Origin: Tateyamaria sp947503385
GTDB taxonomy: Bacteria; Pseudomonadota; Alphaproteobacteria; Rhodobacterales; Rhodobacteraceae
Assembly: GCF_051195235.1 (NCBI RefSeq)
Contig: NZ_JBNFZM010000004.1
Coordinates: 62,001-126,000, forward strand
Direction: 5' to 3'
Length of the DNA: 64,000 bases
Part shown: positions 25,047 to 33,826 of the stretch, in pieces
Layout of the letters: each line of letters opens with the position of its first letter
Numbering within the stretch: the first letter of the stretch is position 1
The notes under the pieces: model-generated
What the model saw: the letters and a program-made list of their open reading frames with translations, nothing else
Databases searched by the model: none
Told to the model about the DNA's origin: nothing
Translations under genes and position numbers: made by a program

Positions 25047-25463
25047 ATGGGTGCTCAAAACGGCAAGGACCTTTTGATCAAGGTCGACATGTCCACGGAC
25101 GGCCAGTTCGAGACAATTGCAGGGCTGCGTGCCACGCGCGTCAGCTTTAATGCCGAGACGGTGGATGTGACCAGTCTGGAAAGCCAAGGTGGCTGGCGCG
25201 AGTTGCTGTCCGGTGCCGGGGTCCGGTCGGCGGCGATTTCGGGCGCGGGCGTGTTCAAGGACGAGGGCACGGACGAACGGGCGCGGCAGATCTTCTTTGA
25301 CGGCGAAACGCCGAATTTCCAGATCATCGTGCCGGATTTCGGCGTGATCGAAGGCCCGTTTCAGGTGACGTCGATCGAATACAGCGGCAGCCATAATGGC
25401 GAGGCGACTTACGAGATGGCGATGGCCTCGGCGGGTGCGCTGATCTTTACGGCGCTGGTCTGA
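25047..25463 (+). CDS. GTA g9, major tail tube protein
   Basis: A 138-residue tail protein (TP901-1 / phage major tail type): GKDLLIKVDMSTDGQFETIAGLRATRVSFNAETVDVTSLES at the start, LLSGAGVRSAAISGAGVFKD, and NGEATYEMAMASAGALIFT at the end. It polymerises into the tail tube. GGAGAA precedes the ATG at 25047. A 47-base gap before it has a short imperfect hairpin (AGCG...CGCT). Confidence 0.93.
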   Translation: MGAQNGKDLLIKVDMSTDGQFETIAGLRATRVSFNAETVDVTSLESQGGWRELLSGAGVRSAAISGAGVFKDEGTDERARQIFFDGETPNFQIIVPDFGVIEGPFQVTSIEYSGSHNGEATYEMAMASAGALIFTALV

Positions 25464-25466
25464 TCC

Positions 25467-25784
25467 ATGGCCAATCCTTGGAGGGGAGAGGTGGCGCTGG
25501 TGATCGATGGGGAGCGGCAGGTGATGCGGCTTACCCTTGGGGCCTTGGCCGCGCTTGAGACGGAACTGGCGGAGCCGTCACTGGTGGCGCTGGTGGAACG
25601 GTTCGAGCAGGGCCGGTTTTCCAGTGCGGATGTTCTGGCGCTGTTGCGGGCGGGTCTGGGCGGCGGCGGGTCAGAATTTGATCCCGCGCGGCTGGATCAT
25701 GCCGAGATCGAAGGCGGACCGATGGCCGCGGCGCGCGCTGCGGCAGAGCTGATCGCGCGGGCCTTTGTGGCGCCGGGCGCATGA
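25467..25784 (+). CDS. GTA g10, tail assembly chaperone-like protein
   Basis: A 105-residue protein of the gene transfer agent gp10 family: MANPWRGEVALVIDGERQVMRLTLGALAALE at the start and a helical C-terminal half. Position before the tape measure gene suggests a tail assembly chaperone, by analogy with phages. It lies 3 bp after g9 and overlaps g10.1 by 4 bp. Confidence 0.88.
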   Translation: MANPWRGEVALVIDGERQVMRLTLGALAALETELAEPSLVALVERFEQGRFSSADVLALLRAGLGGGGSEFDPARLDHAEIEGGPMAAARAAAELIARAFVAPGA

Positions 25785-25984
25785 GTGGCGGGCTGGAGTG
25801 GCCCGCGCTGATCCGTGCGGGACTGGTGGGATTGCGGCTGGAGCCGGATGTGTTCTGGTCGCTGACCCCGGCGGAATTGCAGCTGATGCTTGGCCCACCG
25901 TCCCATGCGGCGCCTCTGCTCAGCGACGGGCTGGATGCGCTGATGGCGGCATGGCCCGATGACATCAAAGGGGATCCCGAATGA
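25781..25984 (+). CDS. GTA g10.1, small tail assembly protein (rcc01693-like)
   Basis: A 67-residue protein: LEWPALIRAGLVGLRLEPDVFWSLTPAELQLMLG is the conserved core of the rcc01693 family, related to phage tail assembly chaperones. It overlaps both g10 and g11 by 4 bp, as expected for proteins made in fixed ratio. Confidence 0.88.
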   Translation: MSGGLEWPALIRAGLVGLRLEPDVFWSLTPAELQLMLGPPSHAAPLLSDGLDALMAAWPDDIKGDPE

Positions 25985-26643
25985 CGGATTACAAGGACGA
26001 GATCGAGGGCCTTGAGGCCGACACGGATGGCTTGCGCCAGACGCTTGATGCCACATCAAACATGGTGACGAGTTTCGACAGCGAATTGCGTCGGATGCGC
26101 GAGAGCCTTGCCGCGACAGGCAAGGATGTGGCGACGCTGGAGAAGGGCCTGTCCAAGGGATTGCGCAAGGCGTTCGACGGTGTGGTGTTTGATGGCCAGA
26201 GCCTTTCGGATGCGCTGGAGACCTTGGCCAGTTCGATGTCGCGGTCGACCTACAACGCGGCCATGAAGCCGATCACCGATCACTTTGGTGGGATGATTGC
26301 GACGGGCGTCGGCGGGTTTATGCAAAACATTCTGCCTTTCGCGGACGGTGCGCCGTTCAGTCAGGGCCGGGTGATGCCGTTTGCAAGCGGCGGCGTGGTC
26401 AGCGGAACCACGCCTTTTGGAATGCGCGGTGGCATGGGAATCATGGGTGAAGCGGGGCCGGAGGCGATCATGCCACTGGCGCGCGGCCCGGATGGCAAGC
26501 TGGGCGTCAAGGGCGCGGGCGGGGGCAGCACCACGGTGGTGATGAACATCACGACGCCGGATGTGCAGGGCTTTGCCCGCAGCCAGAACCAGATCGCAGC
26601 ACAAATGAACCGGGCCTTGGCACGGTCAAACCGGAACCGTTGA
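25981..26643 (+). CDS. GTA g11, short tape measure protein
   Basis: A 220-residue protein. An N-terminal coiled-coil stretch is followed by the lambda-type tape measure C-terminal motif FASGGVVSGTTPFGMRGGMGIMGEAGPEAIMPLARGPDGKLGV. Phage tape measures are far longer, so this short form fits the short GTA tail and is the usual length in RcGTA-like clusters. Coupled to g10.1 by a 4-bp overlap. Confidence 0.93.
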   Translation: MTDYKDEIEGLEADTDGLRQTLDATSNMVTSFDSELRRMRESLAATGKDVATLEKGLSKGLRKAFDGVVFDGQSLSDALETLASSMSRSTYNAAMKPITDHFGGMIATGVGGFMQNILPFADGAPFSQGRVMPFASGGVVSGTTPFGMRGGMGIMGEAGPEAIMPLARGPDGKLGVKGAGGGSTTVVMNITTPDVQGFARSQNQIAAQMNRALARSNRNR

Positions 26644-26663
26644 GACGGGCAGGGGAGCCAGAT

Positions 26664-27296
26664 ATGAACTTTCACGACGTACGATTTCCAGCCAGCCTGA
26701 GCTTTGGTTCTGTTGGCGGTCCCGAACGGCGCACCGAGGTGGTGACGCTGGCCAACGGGTTCGAAGAGCGCAACACGCCTTGGGCGCATTCGCGCCGCCG
26801 TTACGATGCGGGGCTGGGAATGCGGTCGCTGGACGATATCGAAACCTTGATCGCGTTTTTCGAGGCGCGCATGGGACAGATGTACGGCTTTCGCTGGAAA
26901 GACTGGTCCGATTTCAAATCGGCTTCGGCCAGCGCCGTGCCCACCTTCCGTGATCAGGATATTGGTTTGGGTGACGGGGAGCAGCAAAGTTTTCAGCTGC
27001 TCAAGACCTATCGCAGTGGCGACCAAAGCTATGCGCGGCCCATCGCAAAACCGGTGTCGGGCACTGTTCGTGTGGGTCTCGAAAATGATGAGATGCAGGA
27101 GGGCGTCGACTATGAGGTCGATCTGACCACCGGTTTCGTGACCTTTGCACATCCGCCGGATGTGGACGTGATTGTGAAAGCTGGTTTCGAGTTCGACGTA
27201 CCGGTTCGGTTCGAGACGGACCGTATTCAGACATCTGTGGCAAGTTTTCAGGCGGGCGAAGTGCCCAATGTACCTGTGATTGAGGTGCGTGTCTGA
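26664..27296 (+). CDS. GTA g12, distal tail protein (DUF2460)
   Basis: A 210-residue protein. FHDVRFPASLSFGSVGGPERRTEVVTLANGFEERN and YGFRWKDWSDFKS are hallmarks of the DUF2460 family in GTA and phage clusters. It is expected at the tail tip. GGGGAG precedes the ATG at 26664. It shares its last base with the g13 start. Confidence 0.93.
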   Translation: MNFHDVRFPASLSFGSVGGPERRTEVVTLANGFEERNTPWAHSRRRYDAGLGMRSLDDIETLIAFFEARMGQMYGFRWKDWSDFKSASASAVPTFRDQDIGLGDGEQQSFQLLKTYRSGDQSYARPIAKPVSGTVRVGLENDEMQEGVDYEVDLTTGFVTFAHPPDVDVIVKAGFEFDVPVRFETDRIQTSVASFQAGEVPNVPVIEVRV

Positions 27297-28183
27297 TGGC
27301 GGGGCAGAGCGAAGCGTTTCTGGATCATGCCGCGACTGGCCTGACCACCTTGTGTCGCGCTTGGGCGATTGCGCGGCCTGATGGTCAATCCTTCGGTTTT
27401 ACCGATCACGACCGTGATCTGAGTTTTGATGGGATCACCTTTCGCGCAGATACCGGCCTGACTGCGGCTGCATTGGCGCAAAGCACGGGTCTGAGTGTCG
27501 ACAACACCGAAGCGCTGGGGGCGTTGTCGGACGTTTCTGTGCGGGAAGACGAGATCGAAGCGGGCCGGTTCGATGGGGCGGAGGTGCAGGCTTGGCTCGT
27601 GAACTGGGCAGATGTCGATGTGCGGTGGTTGCAGTTCCGCGGAACCATTGGTGAGATCCGTCGGTCCGGAGGTGCGTTTCACGCGGAGTTGCGCGGGTTG
27701 ACCGAAGCGTTGAACCGCCCGTTGGGGCGCATCTACCAAAAACCGTGTACGGCTGTTTTGGGGGATGGCCAGTGCCGGTTTGCCTTGGGTACGCCCGGCT
27801 ATGTGTTTGAGGGTCAGCCTGATCGCGTGATTGACGGGCGGATTTTCGAGTGGGACAGCTTGTCCGGTTTCGAGGCGGCGTGGTTTCAGCGCGGTCGTTT
27901 GGACGTGTTGGACGGCGGCGGCGCCGGCTTGTGGGGATCCATCAAGTCTGACCGGTTCGTCGACGGTGCCCGCCAGATCGAACTGTGGGAGCCGATCCGC
28001 TATGAGATTGAGGCATCGGCCACGGTCCGGTTGGTGGCTGGATGTGACAAACGCCTTGAGACATGTCGGCTGAAATTCAACAACATTCTGAATTTCCAGG
28101 GCTTTCCCGATCTTCCGAATGAGGATTGGGTCATGGCCTATCCCACGCAATCGGGTGCAAACTCCGGGGGAAGTCTCAGATGA
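27296..28183 (+). CDS. GTA g13, tail hub protein (DUF2163)
   Basis: A 295-residue protein with HAATGLTTLCRAWAI-type opening, FGFTDHDRDLSFDG, VRWLQFRGTIGEIRR and a C-terminal region with Cys in KPCTAVLGDGQCRF and GCDKRLETCRLKFNN. This Cys set near the C-terminus could bind a metal or iron-sulfur centre, as proposed for the RcGTA hub protein. It is followed by EDWVMAYP. The stop overlaps g14 by 4 bp. Confidence 0.93.
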   Translation: MAGQSEAFLDHAATGLTTLCRAWAIARPDGQSFGFTDHDRDLSFDGITFRADTGLTAAALAQSTGLSVDNTEALGALSDVSVREDEIEAGRFDGAEVQAWLVNWADVDVRWLQFRGTIGEIRRSGGAFHAELRGLTEALNRPLGRIYQKPCTAVLGDGQCRFALGTPGYVFEGQPDRVIDGRIFEWDSLSGFEAAWFQRGRLDVLDGGGAGLWGSIKSDRFVDGARQIELWEPIRYEIEASATVRLVAGCDKRLETCRLKFNNILNFQGFPDLPNEDWVMAYPTQSGANSGGSLR

Positions 28184-28629
28184 GCGCGTTTCAGACCGGG
28201 TTGGTGGCGGAGGCGCGTGCGTGGCTGGGCACGCCTTATGTGCATCAGATGGCGTGCCGCGGGGCAGGATGTGATTGCCTTGGCCTCGTGCGCGGCGTTT
28301 GGCGCGGCGTCCATGGGGCGGAGCCCGAAGTGCCGCCAGCCTACAGTATGGACTGGTCGGAGCCTCAGGGTGAAGAGCGCCTTTGGGCCGCTGCCTTGCT
28401 ACATCTCGTGCCAAAGCCGCGCGATGATGCCGCTGTGGGTGACGTTATCTTGTTCCGCATGAAGTCAGGCGCCGTGGCCAAGCATCTTGGTATCCAGTCG
28501 GAGATCGGTGCAACCGCAAGGTTCATCCACGCCTATAGCGGGCACGGGGTCGTCGAAAGCCCGCTGAGCGCCCCATGGGCGCGCCGGATTGTGGCGCGTT
28601 TTGAATTTCCCGCGAAGGAGGCCAGCTGA
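28180..28629 (+). CDS. GTA g14, NlpC/P60-type tail peptidase
   Basis: A 149-residue peptidase. The catalytic Cys lies in GAGCDCLGLVRGVW and the His in AVAKHLGIQS; AWLGTPYVHQ is the conserved opening. It should cut cell-wall peptide links to let DNA pass into the recipient periplasm. The start at 28180 overlaps the g13 stop, and its own stop overlaps g15. Confidence 0.94.
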   Translation: MSAFQTGLVAEARAWLGTPYVHQMACRGAGCDCLGLVRGVWRGVHGAEPEVPPAYSMDWSEPQGEERLWAAALLHLVPKPRDDAAVGDVILFRMKSGAVAKHLGIQSEIGATARFIHAYSGHGVVESPLSAPWARRIVARFEFPAKEAS

Positions 28630-31600
28630 TGGCGACGGTTGTATTATCTGCGGCAGGTGCGGCCATTGGCGGGTCCATTGGCGGAACCCTTGCAGGCTTG
28701 TCGAGCGTTGCGATTGGACGCGCTGTCGGGGCGACCCTTGGGCGTGTGATTGATCAGCGTTTGATGGGTCAGGGTTCATCCGTTGTCGAACATGGCAAAA
28801 TAGACCGGTTCCGCCTGACGAACTCGGGCGAAGGCAACGCCATCTCGCAGCTTTATGGTCGCATGAGGATGGCGGGGCAGGTGATCTGGGCTTCGGACTT
28901 TCTTGAGACGACGAACACAACGACCACTGGGGGCGGCGGCAAAGGTGCGCCTGCGACGCCCAAGACGACAACCACCAGCTACAGCTATTCTGTCAGCGTC
29001 GCACTTGCGGTGTGCGAAGGCGAGATTGTGCGTATCGGTCGCGTTTGGGCAGATGGCGAAGAACTGGCGCGCGACGATCTGAACATGCGGGTCTACACCG
29101 GGACAAAAGATCAGTTGCCCGACCCGTTGATGGAAGCCGTCGAAGGTCAGGGATTGGTGCCTGCCTATCGCGGGACGGCCTATGTCGTCATCGAAGACCT
29201 AAATCTGGAGCGATTTGGCAATCGCGTGCCGCAGTTTTCTTTTGAAGTTGTGCGTCCTGAGCAACCTGAGCAGGCGGATGCGGACCAAGAGTTGACCCGC
29301 GCGTTGCAGGGCGTCGCACTGATGCCGGGGTCGGGTGAGTACGCTTTGGCGACGACAACGGTCAATTACGCTGACAACAACCGGGGCCGTTGGAGCGCCA
29401 ATGTGAATACCCCCGCAGGCGTGGCTGACTTCAAGGTGTCGTTGGATGCGCTGAACGACGAGTTGCCGAATTGCGAAGCGGCCTCTTTGATTGTGTCTTG
29501 GTTTGGGGATGATCTGCGCTGTGGGGATTGCACCCTGCGTCCCAAAGTCGTGCACAAAGACGCCTATGGCGAAAACATGGCATGGACCAGCGGCGGGATT
29601 GATCGCGCGCAGGCGTTGCAGGTCGAGCGGGTCGATGACCGCCCCATCTATGGGGGTACTCCGGCCGATCTGTCGATCATAGAGGCGATCGAAGCGCTGC
29701 AAGAGGCTGGCAAGGCGGTCATGTTCTATCCGTTCATCCTGATGGACCAGATGGATGGCAACGCACTGCCTGATCCGTTTTCTGATGCGCTGACCCAGCC
29801 GCGCTTGCCGTGGCGCGGGCGTATCACGTTGTCAAAGGCCGCGGGCGTGGATGGATCGCCAGACGGCACCGCAGTGGCCGAAGCCGAAGTCGACGCATTT
29901 TTTGGCACCGTTACCGCCGCAGACTTTAGCGCGACCGCGATGCCAAATCAGGGTGGATACTATACGGGACCCGCAGAGGAATGGTCCTTTTCGCGGTTCA
30001 TCCTGCACTATGCTGCGCTGTGTCGTGCAGCCGGTGGTGTCGAGGCGTTTTGTATCGGTTCGGAAATGCGGGGAATGACGCAAATCCGTGCAGAGGCAAA
30101 CCGCTTTGTGTTCGTGGAGAAGCTGGTTGCGCTTGCCGCCGAAGTGCGCGCGATTTTGCCGGATGCAAAGATCAGCTACGCCGCTGATTGGTCCGAGTAT
30201 TTCGGGTTTCAGCCGCAGGATGGGACCGGTGATCGGTTTTTTCACCTCGATCCGCTGTGGGCCGATGACAACATCGATTTTATCGCTATCGACAATTACA
30301 TGCCGCTGTCGGATTGGCGCGACGGCGAAGATCATCTGGATGCCGTCTGGGACGATATCTACAATTTGGAATACCTTCAGGCGAATGTGGCCGGTGGCGA
30401 GGGCTACGACTGGTTCTATCACTCGCCTGAGGCCGCTGCGGCGCAAATCCGCACACCGATCACGGATGACGTTCATGGCGAGCCTTGGGTGTGGCGGTAC
30501 AAGGATATTCGTAATTGGTGGGACAACCCGCATCACGAGCGGGTATCGGGCGTCCGGGCGGACCTGCCCACAGCATGGGAGCCGCGTTCGAAACCTGTCT
30601 GGTTCACAGAATACGGTTGTGCCGCTGTCGACAAGGCGACGAACCAGCCGAACAAGTTCCTTGATCAGAAATCATCGGAAAGCAGCCTGCCGAGTTATTC
30701 AAATGGAGCACGGGACGATCTGATCCAGCGCCAGTATCTGCGTGCGATGAACATGTTCTGGAAGGATACGGACAACAATCCGCAGTCCGACCTTTACGAT
30801 GGGCCAATGGTGGATATGTCCCGCGCCTTTGTCTGGGCGTGGGATGCGCGGCCGTATCCGTTTTTTCCCAATGCGGTTGAAACATGGTCAGACGGTGAGA
30901 ACTATCCGCGCGGCCATTGGATCAACGGGCGCACCTCGTCGCGCAGCCTTGCATCTGTCGTGCGCGAAGTTTGCGCGCGTGCCGGGCTGACAGATTTGGA
31001 TACATCGGAGCTTTACGGTACGGTCCGGGGTTACGTCATAGACGATGTCAGCGATGCACGCAGTGCGTTGCAGCCGCTCATGTTACGCTACGGCTTTGAC
31101 GCGATTGAACGGGACGGCCTGCTGCGGTTTGTCATGCGGTCGGGCCGTGATGCTATTGCGGTTGACCCGGAGGCGCTTGCCATCAGCCCCGATCTGGACG
31201 GACGGACCGAACAAGCCCGCGAGTCGGAGGCCGAGTTGGCCGGACGTGTGCGCCTGCGCTTTGTCGAGACTGACGGAAACTTTGATGTGTTGTCCGAGGA
31301 AGCCGTCCTGCCCGATGATGCAACGCACGCGGTAAGCGCGTCGGAACTGCCGTTGGCACTGACCCGACCCGAAGGGCGGCAGGTGGTCGAGCGGTGGTTG
31401 GCCGAAGCACGTATTGCGCGTGACACGGTTCGATTGGCTTTGCCGCCCTCACAGATTGGGGTAGGCGCGGGCGATGTCATCCAATTGCCAGCGGATCAGT
31501 TCGAGGGCTCTGCCCTTTTTCGGGTTGATCGGGTTGAGATGGGTGAGATGCAATTGCTGGAAGGGGTGCGGATCGAACCGGATGTCTACACGCCGGCCGA

Positions 31601-32579
31601 GCTTTCGGACGAGTTGGCGTCGGTCAATGCGTTTGTACCGCCGGTGCCTTTGACTTCCGCATTCCTGGATTTGCCTCTGCTAACCGGTGATGAGGTGCCA
31701 CACGCGCCGCATCTGGCTGTGACGGGCACGCCGTGGCCGGGCAGTGTAGCTGTGTATCAATCCAGCACCGACTCGGATTTTGCGTTGAACACGGTGTTGG
31801 CCGCGCGTGCCTCTGTCGGATTCACGCAAACGGAGTTGTTCAAGGCGCGCGCTGGGCTTGTCGATCGCGGTGCACATTTGGAGGTACAGATGATGCATGG
31901 AACGCTCGCGTCCGTGTCGGATGCGGCCTTGTTGAACGGCGCAAATCTGGTCGCGATCGGAGACGGATCACCTGATGGCTGGGAACTGGTCCAGTTCCGC
32001 GATGCAGAACTGCTTGCGCCGGGTCGCTACATACTGCTCCATCGTTTGCGTGGACAGCTTGGGACAGACGCGCTGGTGCCGGATGTCTGGCCGGTGGGGT
32101 CGTGGGTTGTTTCCCTGAACGGAGCGCCACAGCAGATTGACCTTTTGTCGAGCTTGCGGCGTGTCGCCCAAACCTATCGCATTGGTCCCGCGCGCAGATC
32201 GCTGGATGACCCGAGCTATGAACAGGTGACTTATGCCTTTGATGGCAATGGCTTGCGCCCCTATGCCCCTGTGCACCTTTCTCATGCTAGTACGGCAAAT
32301 GGTCTGAAATTCTCGTGGATCCGGCGAACCCGGATTGATGGGGACAGTTGGGACTTGCCGGACGTGCCGCTGGGCGAAGAAAGCGAGACTTACACTGTCC
32401 GCGTCACGACCGGTGCAGGGACCTTGCGCGAAGAGACGGTGACACAGGCGGAGTGGGTATACGAGGATGCCGCGCGTGCCGCTGACGGGGTGGGCGATAT
32501 CTTTGATGTGTCCGTTGCCCAAAATTCCGCACGCTACGGCATCGGTCCGTTCCGCAGCTTGTCGGTTGATCTGACGTGA
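28629..32579 (+). CDS. GTA g15, host-contact 'megatron' protein with TIM-barrel-like domain
   Basis: A 1316-residue protein, the largest of the cluster. A hydrophobic Gly/Ala-rich N-terminal stretch (residues about 4-40) is followed by a DUF-type region. The GTA TIM-barrel-like domain lies roughly at 430-770 (FCIGSEMRGMT, ISYAADWSEYFGF, DFIAIDNYMPLSDWRDGEDHLDA, KPVWFTEYGCAAVDKATNQPN). A phage-tail_3-like part (about 790-950) and a C-terminal part with repeated beta features come after. It forms the tail tip needed for attachment and DNA delivery. It is coupled to g14 and to a small ORF downstream. Confidence 0.94.
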   Translation: MATVVLSAAGAAIGGSIGGTLAGLSSVAIGRAVGATLGRVIDQRLMGQGSSVVEHGKIDRFRLTNSGEGNAISQLYGRMRMAGQVIWASDFLETTNTTTTGGGGKGAPATPKTTTTSYSYSVSVALAVCEGEIVRIGRVWADGEELARDDLNMRVYTGTKDQLPDPLMEAVEGQGLVPAYRGTAYVVIEDLNLERFGNRVPQFSFEVVRPEQPEQADADQELTRALQGVALMPGSGEYALATTTVNYADNNRGRWSANVNTPAGVADFKVSLDALNDELPNCEAASLIVSWFGDDLRCGDCTLRPKVVHKDAYGENMAWTSGGIDRAQALQVERVDDRPIYGGTPADLSIIEAIEALQEAGKAVMFYPFILMDQMDGNALPDPFSDALTQPRLPWRGRITLSKAAGVDGSPDGTAVAEAEVDAFFGTVTAADFSATAMPNQGGYYTGPAEEWSFSRFILHYAALCRAAGGVEAFCIGSEMRGMTQIRAEANRFVFVEKLVALAAEVRAILPDAKISYAADWSEYFGFQPQDGTGDRFFHLDPLWADDNIDFIAIDNYMPLSDWRDGEDHLDAVWDDIYNLEYLQANVAGGEGYDWFYHSPEAAAAQIRTPITDDVHGEPWVWRYKDIRNWWDNPHHERVSGVRADLPTAWEPRSKPVWFTEYGCAAVDKATNQPNKFLDQKSSESSLPSYSNGARDDLIQRQYLRAMNMFWKDTDNNPQSDLYDGPMVDMSRAFVWAWDARPYPFFPNAVETWSDGENYPRGHWINGRTSSRSLASVVREVCARAGLTDLDTSELYGTVRGYVIDDVSDARSALQPLMLRYGFDAIERDGLLRFVMRSGRDAIAVDPEALAISPDLDGRTEQARESEAELAGRVRLRFVETDGNFDVLSEEAVLPDDATHAVSASELPLALTRPEGRQVVERWLAEARIARDTVRLALPPSQIGVGAGDVIQLPADQFEGSALFRVDRVEMGEMQLLEGVRIEPDVYTPAELSDELASVNAFVPPVPLTSAFLDLPLLTGDEVPHAPHLAVTGTPWPGSVAVYQSSTDSDFALNTVLAARASVGFTQTELFKARAGLVDRGAHLEVQMMHGTLASVSDAALLNGANLVAIGDGSPDGWELVQFRDAELLAPGRYILLHRLRGQLGTDALVPDVWPVGSWVVSLNGAPQQIDLLSSLRRVAQTYRIGPARRSLDDPSYEQVTYAFDGNGLRPYAPVHLSHASTANGLKFSWIRRTRIDGDSWDLPDVPLGEESETYTVRVTTGAGTLREETVTQAEWVYEDAARAADGVGDIFDVSVAQNSARYGIGPFRSLSVDLT

Positions 32580-32875
32580 GGGCGGTTTTGACAGCGGACT
32601 TGGTCTGTGCCGCACGCGTGGTGATGACGGCACCGCGGTTGCGGCAGGCATCGGTTGCGCACAGCTTGATCGTCGAAGCGGAAACCGCGGATTGGCATCG
32701 CCGGACTTATGGAGAGCTGCACCCGCATTTCGGGGATGGCACATTGGCCGGAGCCGCACGCAACGGCGACATGGCCGAAGAGCGTACGGTTTGCGATGCC
32801 GAGTTTGCGTCCGCCCTGATGGTCGTATTGCAAACCATCCTGCGGCGCAGCACCCGGCAAGGATCGCGAGAGTGA
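32576..32875 (+). CDS. Small protein of unknown function coupled to GTA g15
   Basis: A 99-residue protein starting with GTG at 32576, inside a 4-bp overlap (GTGA) with the g15 stop. It is helical with few recognisable features (ADLVCAARVVMTAPRLRQ, the RTYGELHPHFGDGTL segment). I do not recognise the family. Coupling to g15 implies it is produced with the GTA, perhaps as an accessory protein or a conserved roseobacter hitchhiker. Confidence 0.6.
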   Translation: MRAVLTADLVCAARVVMTAPRLRQASVAHSLIVEAETADWHRRTYGELHPHFGDGTLAGAARNGDMAEERTVCDAEFASALMVVLQTILRRSTRQGSRE

Positions 32876-32948
32876 ATGAGGTCCATCACGGGTTTGCGTT
32901 TGGCGAATAGCTCTTATGTAGGGTAAGAGAGCCGCGAAAGGACCTGTC

Positions 32949-33758
32949 ATGGCTGATCTCAGAACGAACATCACATCGGTAGATCCCGTTTGGGACCAAA
33001 TCACCGAAGAAGCGCGTCAGGCTGTCACTGACGAGCCGCTGGTTGGCGGGTTTGTCCACGCCTGCATTCTGCATCACAAATCCTTGGACAAGGCTTTGTC
33101 GTATCGGGTGTCTGCCAAACTGGCATCGAACGAAATGTCGATGGTGGTTGTGCGAGAGATTGTTGAGGAAGCCTATGCGGCCGATCCGCGTCTGATCGAG
33201 GCGGCGCGCGCCGACCTTGTGGCGGTGTATGAGCGTGATCCTGCGTGCCACAGGCTGTTGCAGCCGGTGCTGTACTTCAAAGGGTATCAGGCGATGCAGG
33301 CATACCGCATCGCGCATTACCTTTGGTCGAACGGGCACAAGGATCTTGCCTATTTCTTCCAGATGCGGGCGTCGGAGATCTTTGGGATCGACATCCACCC
33401 GGCTGCAAAAATCGGCAAAGGGATAATGATCGACCACGCCCATTCCATCGTCATCGGCGAAACGGCTGTGGTGGGTGACAATGTGTCGATGCTGCATTCT
33501 GTGACGCTGGGCGGCACGGGCAAGGAGGATGAGGACAGGCATCCTAAGATCGGCGATGGTGTCCTGATCGGTGCGGGCGCGAAGGTGCTGGGCAACATCA
33601 AGGTTGGCAATTGCAGCCGCATCGCCGCAGGGTCCGTGGTACTTGAAGAGGTGCCGCCATGCAAAACAGTTGCGGGCATCCCCGCACGGATCGTCGGAGA
33701 AGCGGGGTGTGATCAGCCGTCGGTATCGATGAACCACATGCTGGGCAAAGACGTCTAA
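32949..33758 (+). CDS. cysE: Serine O-acetyltransferase
   Basis: A 269-residue enzyme that makes O-acetylserine, the precursor for cysteine. A helical N-terminal domain is followed by the left-handed beta-helix: GKGIMIDHAHSIVIGETAVVGDN (catalytic His near residue 163), VTLGGTG and GAGAKVLGNIKVGN. AAAGGA precedes the ATG. A CTCTTA/TAAGAG dyad at 32911-32929 lies just upstream. It is unrelated to the GTA cluster but directly follows it, so read-through from the GTA operon is possible. Confidence 0.96.
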   Translation: MADLRTNITSVDPVWDQITEEARQAVTDEPLVGGFVHACILHHKSLDKALSYRVSAKLASNEMSMVVVREIVEEAYAADPRLIEAARADLVAVYERDPACHRLLQPVLYFKGYQAMQAYRIAHYLWSNGHKDLAYFFQMRASEIFGIDIHPAAKIGKGIMIDHAHSIVIGETAVVGDNVSMLHSVTLGGTGKEDEDRHPKIGDGVLIGAGAKVLGNIKVGNCSRIAAGSVVLEEVPPCKTVAGIPARIVGEAGCDQPSVSMNHMLGKDV

Positions 33759-33779
33759 AATCCTATTTCATAAATAAAC

Positions 33780-33808
33780 AAGGCCGGAGCACCGCTCCGG
33801 CCTTTTTT
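33780..33808. terminator. Terminator between cysE and the pdh operon
   Basis: A perfect 11-bp stem (AAGGCCGGAGC / GCTCCGGCCTT) with an ACC loop is followed by TTTT. The A-rich left flank makes it usable on the minus strand too, ending the convergent pdh operon. Confidence 0.92.
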
Positions 33809-33826
33809 GTGTTTGTAGCGTCTGAA

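Noticed and set aside
18279..33758. Active prophage instead of a gene transfer agent
   Set aside because: No integrase, repressor, replication or lysis genes and no attachment-site repeats were seen; the short tape measure and gene order match GTA.
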